DNA from: Spirochaetales bacterium
GTDB taxonomy: Bacteria; Spirochaetota; Spirochaetia; SZUA-6; RPPD01
Direction of reading: 5' to 3'
Length of the DNA: 64,000 bases
NCBI GenBank assembly: GCA_016930675.1
Contig: JAFGGG010000007.1
Location: forward strand, 45,541 to 109,540
Shown here: positions 62,121-64,000 of the stretch, piece after piece
Layout: each line of letters starts with the position of its first letter
How positions within the stretch are numbered: the first letter of the stretch is position 1
The notes under the pieces: model-generated
What the model was told of the DNA's origin: nothing
Database searches by the model: none
Seen by the model: only the letters and a program-made list of their open reading frames with translations
Program-made: the position numbers and the translations under genes

Positions 62121-62888
62121 TTATATCTTATTATCGGTTTTCTCTGATAATTCGTGTATTTTATCACGGATTTCAGCGGCACGTTCGTAATCTTCTATTT
62201 CAAGAGCGTCTTCCAGCTCAAGCTTCAGCTTTTCGATTTCAGAAAGCGGCTTTTGATTAATCTCGGCCAGAGTGGCTTTAAGATAATTAATAGATCGTAT
62301 TTTTTCATACTGATAAGTCTCGCTTTTATAATCAGGAAGGTCTTTAATTTGAACAATAGCGGATTCGATTATCTGTTGCGCGATTTCAGGCAGATTCCTC
62401 CTGATATGGATCATAGCCCTTGCGAGAGCGTTTACACGGATAATGTAGGGTTTATATTGAAGTATCTGGTTTTTGTCTTCATCGTCGAGGCAGTAATTTT
62501 GAAGCAGATCGCAAATCCGCAAATTACTGTTCGTATCTCTCACCGTGCGTTTAAAATCACCTATTTGAAACAGTATAAGATAACGGTAATAATTCAACAC
62601 CGCTTCATACTGCAAAAGCAGAAAATCATCATGATCAATCATGAATCCTTCTTCACTGCCATGATTTTTCTTATAATCATGAATCCGATCGTTAAACTCA
62701 GCCAATACGGAAGCTTTACCAAAAGGCTTTTTACCGTCAGGTCTGCCTTCCAGTTCATACTGCTCTATACCCAAAACTTTGCGTACCTGGATTACTTTTC
62801 GATTATCTTCCAACTTTATAACTCGTACATTTTTTTCGGAGTCATATTCCCACTTATTCAAAAGTGGTGATATATCCATATTCATCAT
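62121..62888 (-). CDS. UVR-motif protein
   Basis: 255 residues from ATG 62888, where AGGGG lies three bases before; the next ATG (62885) has a better spacing and could be the start. The C-terminus has the UVR/UvrB-UvrC interaction motif LKLELEDALEIEDYERAAEIRDKIHEL. The N-terminal ~200 residues are helical and repeated in pattern (FLLLQYEAVLNYYRYLILFQIGDFKRTVRD) and I do not recognise them. In Gram-positives UVR motifs also occur in McsA; this protein is not that. Function unknown. Confidence 0.7.
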   Translation of the reverse strand: MMNMDISPLLNKWEYDSEKNVRVIKLEDNRKVIQVRKVLGIEQYELEGRPDGKKPFGKASVLAEFNDRIHDYKKNHGSEEGFMIDHDDFLLLQYEAVLNYYRYLILFQIGDFKRTVRDTNSNLRICDLLQNYCLDDEDKNQILQYKPYIIRVNALARAMIHIRRNLPEIAQQIIESAIVQIKDLPDYKSETYQYEKIRSINYLKATLAEINQKPLSEIEKLKLELEDALEIEDYERAAEIRDKIHELSEKTDNKI

Positions 62889-62975
62889 GCACCCCTCTTG
62901 CTTGCTCAAAAGTAACCGGCATTTTAATAACAGATCATAATTAATATATCACCAATAATTCGTTTTCACAAAATA

Positions 62976-63926
62976 TTATTTCTCTATACTGTTAACCACA
63001 TTTACCACAATATTTTTTGTAAGCAGATCGCCAACCTGTCGCGCTATCATAACCGCGACATTCACTTGAGCTTCTTCGGATGAAGCACCGATATGGGGTG
63101 TGGCAATAACATTAGGATGTTTCACCAAACTTAGATCCGCCGGCGGCTCGGCTTCAAACACATCCACGGCGGCTCCTTTTACTTTTCCGCTGTTTAATGC
63201 TTCTAAAAGATCCTTTTCCACCACAATTCCGCCCCGCGCGCAATTTACGATGTAAACTCCGTCTTTCATTTTTGAAAGCACATCTTTATTAATGGAGGCT
63301 TTAGTCTCTTCCGATTTCGGTACATGGATACTTATATAATCGGCTTTTTTATAAAGCTCGTCCTTGCTCACAAGAGTTATCCCCATCTCCTCCGCCTTCT
63401 CGGCAGGAACATAAGGATCAAAAGCCAGCACCTCCATGCCCAGTGCTTTGGCTTTACGGCCCACAATACTTCCCACATTGCCGATACCGACCAATCCCAA
63501 TACCTTATTTGAAATCTCCGTACCGGAAAAAATCTTTTTTTCCCATTTACTGGCTTTCATGGAAGCATCCGCCTTGGCTATATGCCTCGCCAAAGCAAAC
63601 ATCATTCCCAAAGCCAGTTCTGCTACCGCGCTGGCATTAGCGCCTGGTGTGTTCATGACCCACACACCTTTATCAGTAGCTGCCTTCACATCAATATTAT
63701 CCACTCCCGCGCCCGCTCTCCCGACAACCTTTAGATTGCTACCCGCATCAATAATGGCTTTGGTTACCTTAGTTGCCGAACGTACAATAAGAGCCTGGTA
63801 ATCAGCTATGATTTTGACTATCTCATCTTCACTTATCCCGATTTGAAGATCAACCTTGATTTCCTTGAATTTATTAAGCTCATCAATACATTCCTGAGCT
63901 ACTTTGTCCGTTATTAAAACTTTCAT
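62976..63926 (-). CDS. serA: D-3-phosphoglycerate dehydrogenase-type 2-hydroxyacid dehydrogenase
   Basis: 316 residues from ATG 63926 (AAAGGA eight bases before; the ATG at 63935 overlaps that site). Lactate dehydrogenase-type fold: NAD motif GLVGIGNVGSIVGRKAKALGMEVLAFDPY, catalytic Arg in NCARGGIVVEKDLL, Glu in DVFEAEPP and His in TPHIGASSEE. It lacks the C-terminal ACT/ASB domain, so it is the short form of SerA, without serine feedback. Glyoxylate or hydroxypyruvate use is a less likely alternative. Confidence 0.88.
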   Translation of the reverse strand: MKVLITDKVAQECIDELNKFKEIKVDLQIGISEDEIVKIIADYQALIVRSATKVTKAIIDAGSNLKVVGRAGAGVDNIDVKAATDKGVWVMNTPGANASAVAELALGMMFALARHIAKADASMKASKWEKKIFSGTEISNKVLGLVGIGNVGSIVGRKAKALGMEVLAFDPYVPAEKAEEMGITLVSKDELYKKADYISIHVPKSEETKASINKDVLSKMKDGVYIVNCARGGIVVEKDLLEALNSGKVKGAAVDVFEAEPPADLSLVKHPNVIATPHIGASSEEAQVNVAVMIARQVGDLLTKNIVVNVVNSIEK

Positions 63927-64000
63927 GCTGCTCATCCTTTCCTGTAGCAGAAATAATTATAGACAAGCGTATACAAAATCAGTGAATATTGCAAGATAGC

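Noticed and set aside
62154..62870. 238-codon plus-strand frame opposite the UVR-motif gene
   Set aside because: Antisense shadow rich in Phe and Ile; the minus-strand gene has a recognised UVR motif and ribosome site.

Overview
The window looks like chromosome of an anaerobic, acetogenic Gram-negative bacterium of moderate-to-low G+C. A member of the Spirochaetota is my best guess. This rests on the many exported lipoproteins, a treponeme-like M15 peptidase, a eukaryote-type UTP-glucose-1-phosphate uridylyltransferase and a conserved coiled-coil protein of unknown function; the phylum is inference, not proof. I saw no rRNA, tRNA, CRISPR array or intact insertion sequence.

Region 1 (1-11.2 kb, all minus strand) is a Wood-Ljungdahl operon read from a strong sigma-70-type promoter at 11154-11183. 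Its order is an ACT-ACT-degenerate phosphatase sensor-like protein, fhs (formate-tetrahydrofolate ligase), a MetE/UroD-like zinc methyltransferase, cooC (nickel insertion ATPase), cooS (CO dehydrogenase), a CooF-type ferredoxin, an FAD/NAD oxidoreductase, acsB (acetyl-CoA synthase) and the start of acsC (corrinoid protein). The CooS-CooF-oxidoreductase trio could move CO electrons to NAD(P)H, while AcsB and AcsC make acetyl-CoA.

Region 2 (11.3-32.1 kb) is accessory: a J-domain protein, exported repeat proteins (31-residue repeats, MORN repeats, a 1290-residue beta-propeller lipoprotein), a decayed hybrid histidine kinase, an ArsR-controlled permease encoded as two halves, a flavodoxin-ferredoxin protein, a GH26-like glycosidase, a DsbA-like protein, an M15 peptidase and a broken alginate lyase.

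Region 3 (32.2-36.7 kb) is a tightly coupled four-gene operon. A membrane protein ending in a cysteine-every-fourth-residue tail (nine regularly spaced Cys) overlaps a radical SAM/SPASM enzyme that has a PqqD-like N-terminal region. This looks like a peptide-modification system acting on the tail of a large membrane protein. The last gene follows a 59-bp triplication that creates two coupled mini-ORFs.

Region 4 (36.8-50.6 kb) holds a sigma-54-driven amt-glnK pair with two upstream palindromes, a BlaI/BlaR1-like system whose receptor is fused to an M23-like domain, a Cys-rich membrane protein with a related operator, two C-type-lectin membrane proteins with a 35-residue membrane peptide between them, an SPFH protein, a second 31-residue-repeat protein, a CsgG-like protein and a zinc protease.

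Region 5 (50.7-64 kb) is more housekeeping: a DUF4832-type protein, UDP-glucose pyrophosphorylase, leuS, a DUF4416 protein, a DAHP synthase-prephenate dehydratase fusion, a flavin reductase-like protein, a UVR-motif protein and a SerA-like dehydrogenase. Three copies of a ~138-bp nested-palindrome element lie here. Two of them are flanked by 13-18 bp direct repeats, and the stems show compensatory changes, which suggests a small non-autonomous mobile element.
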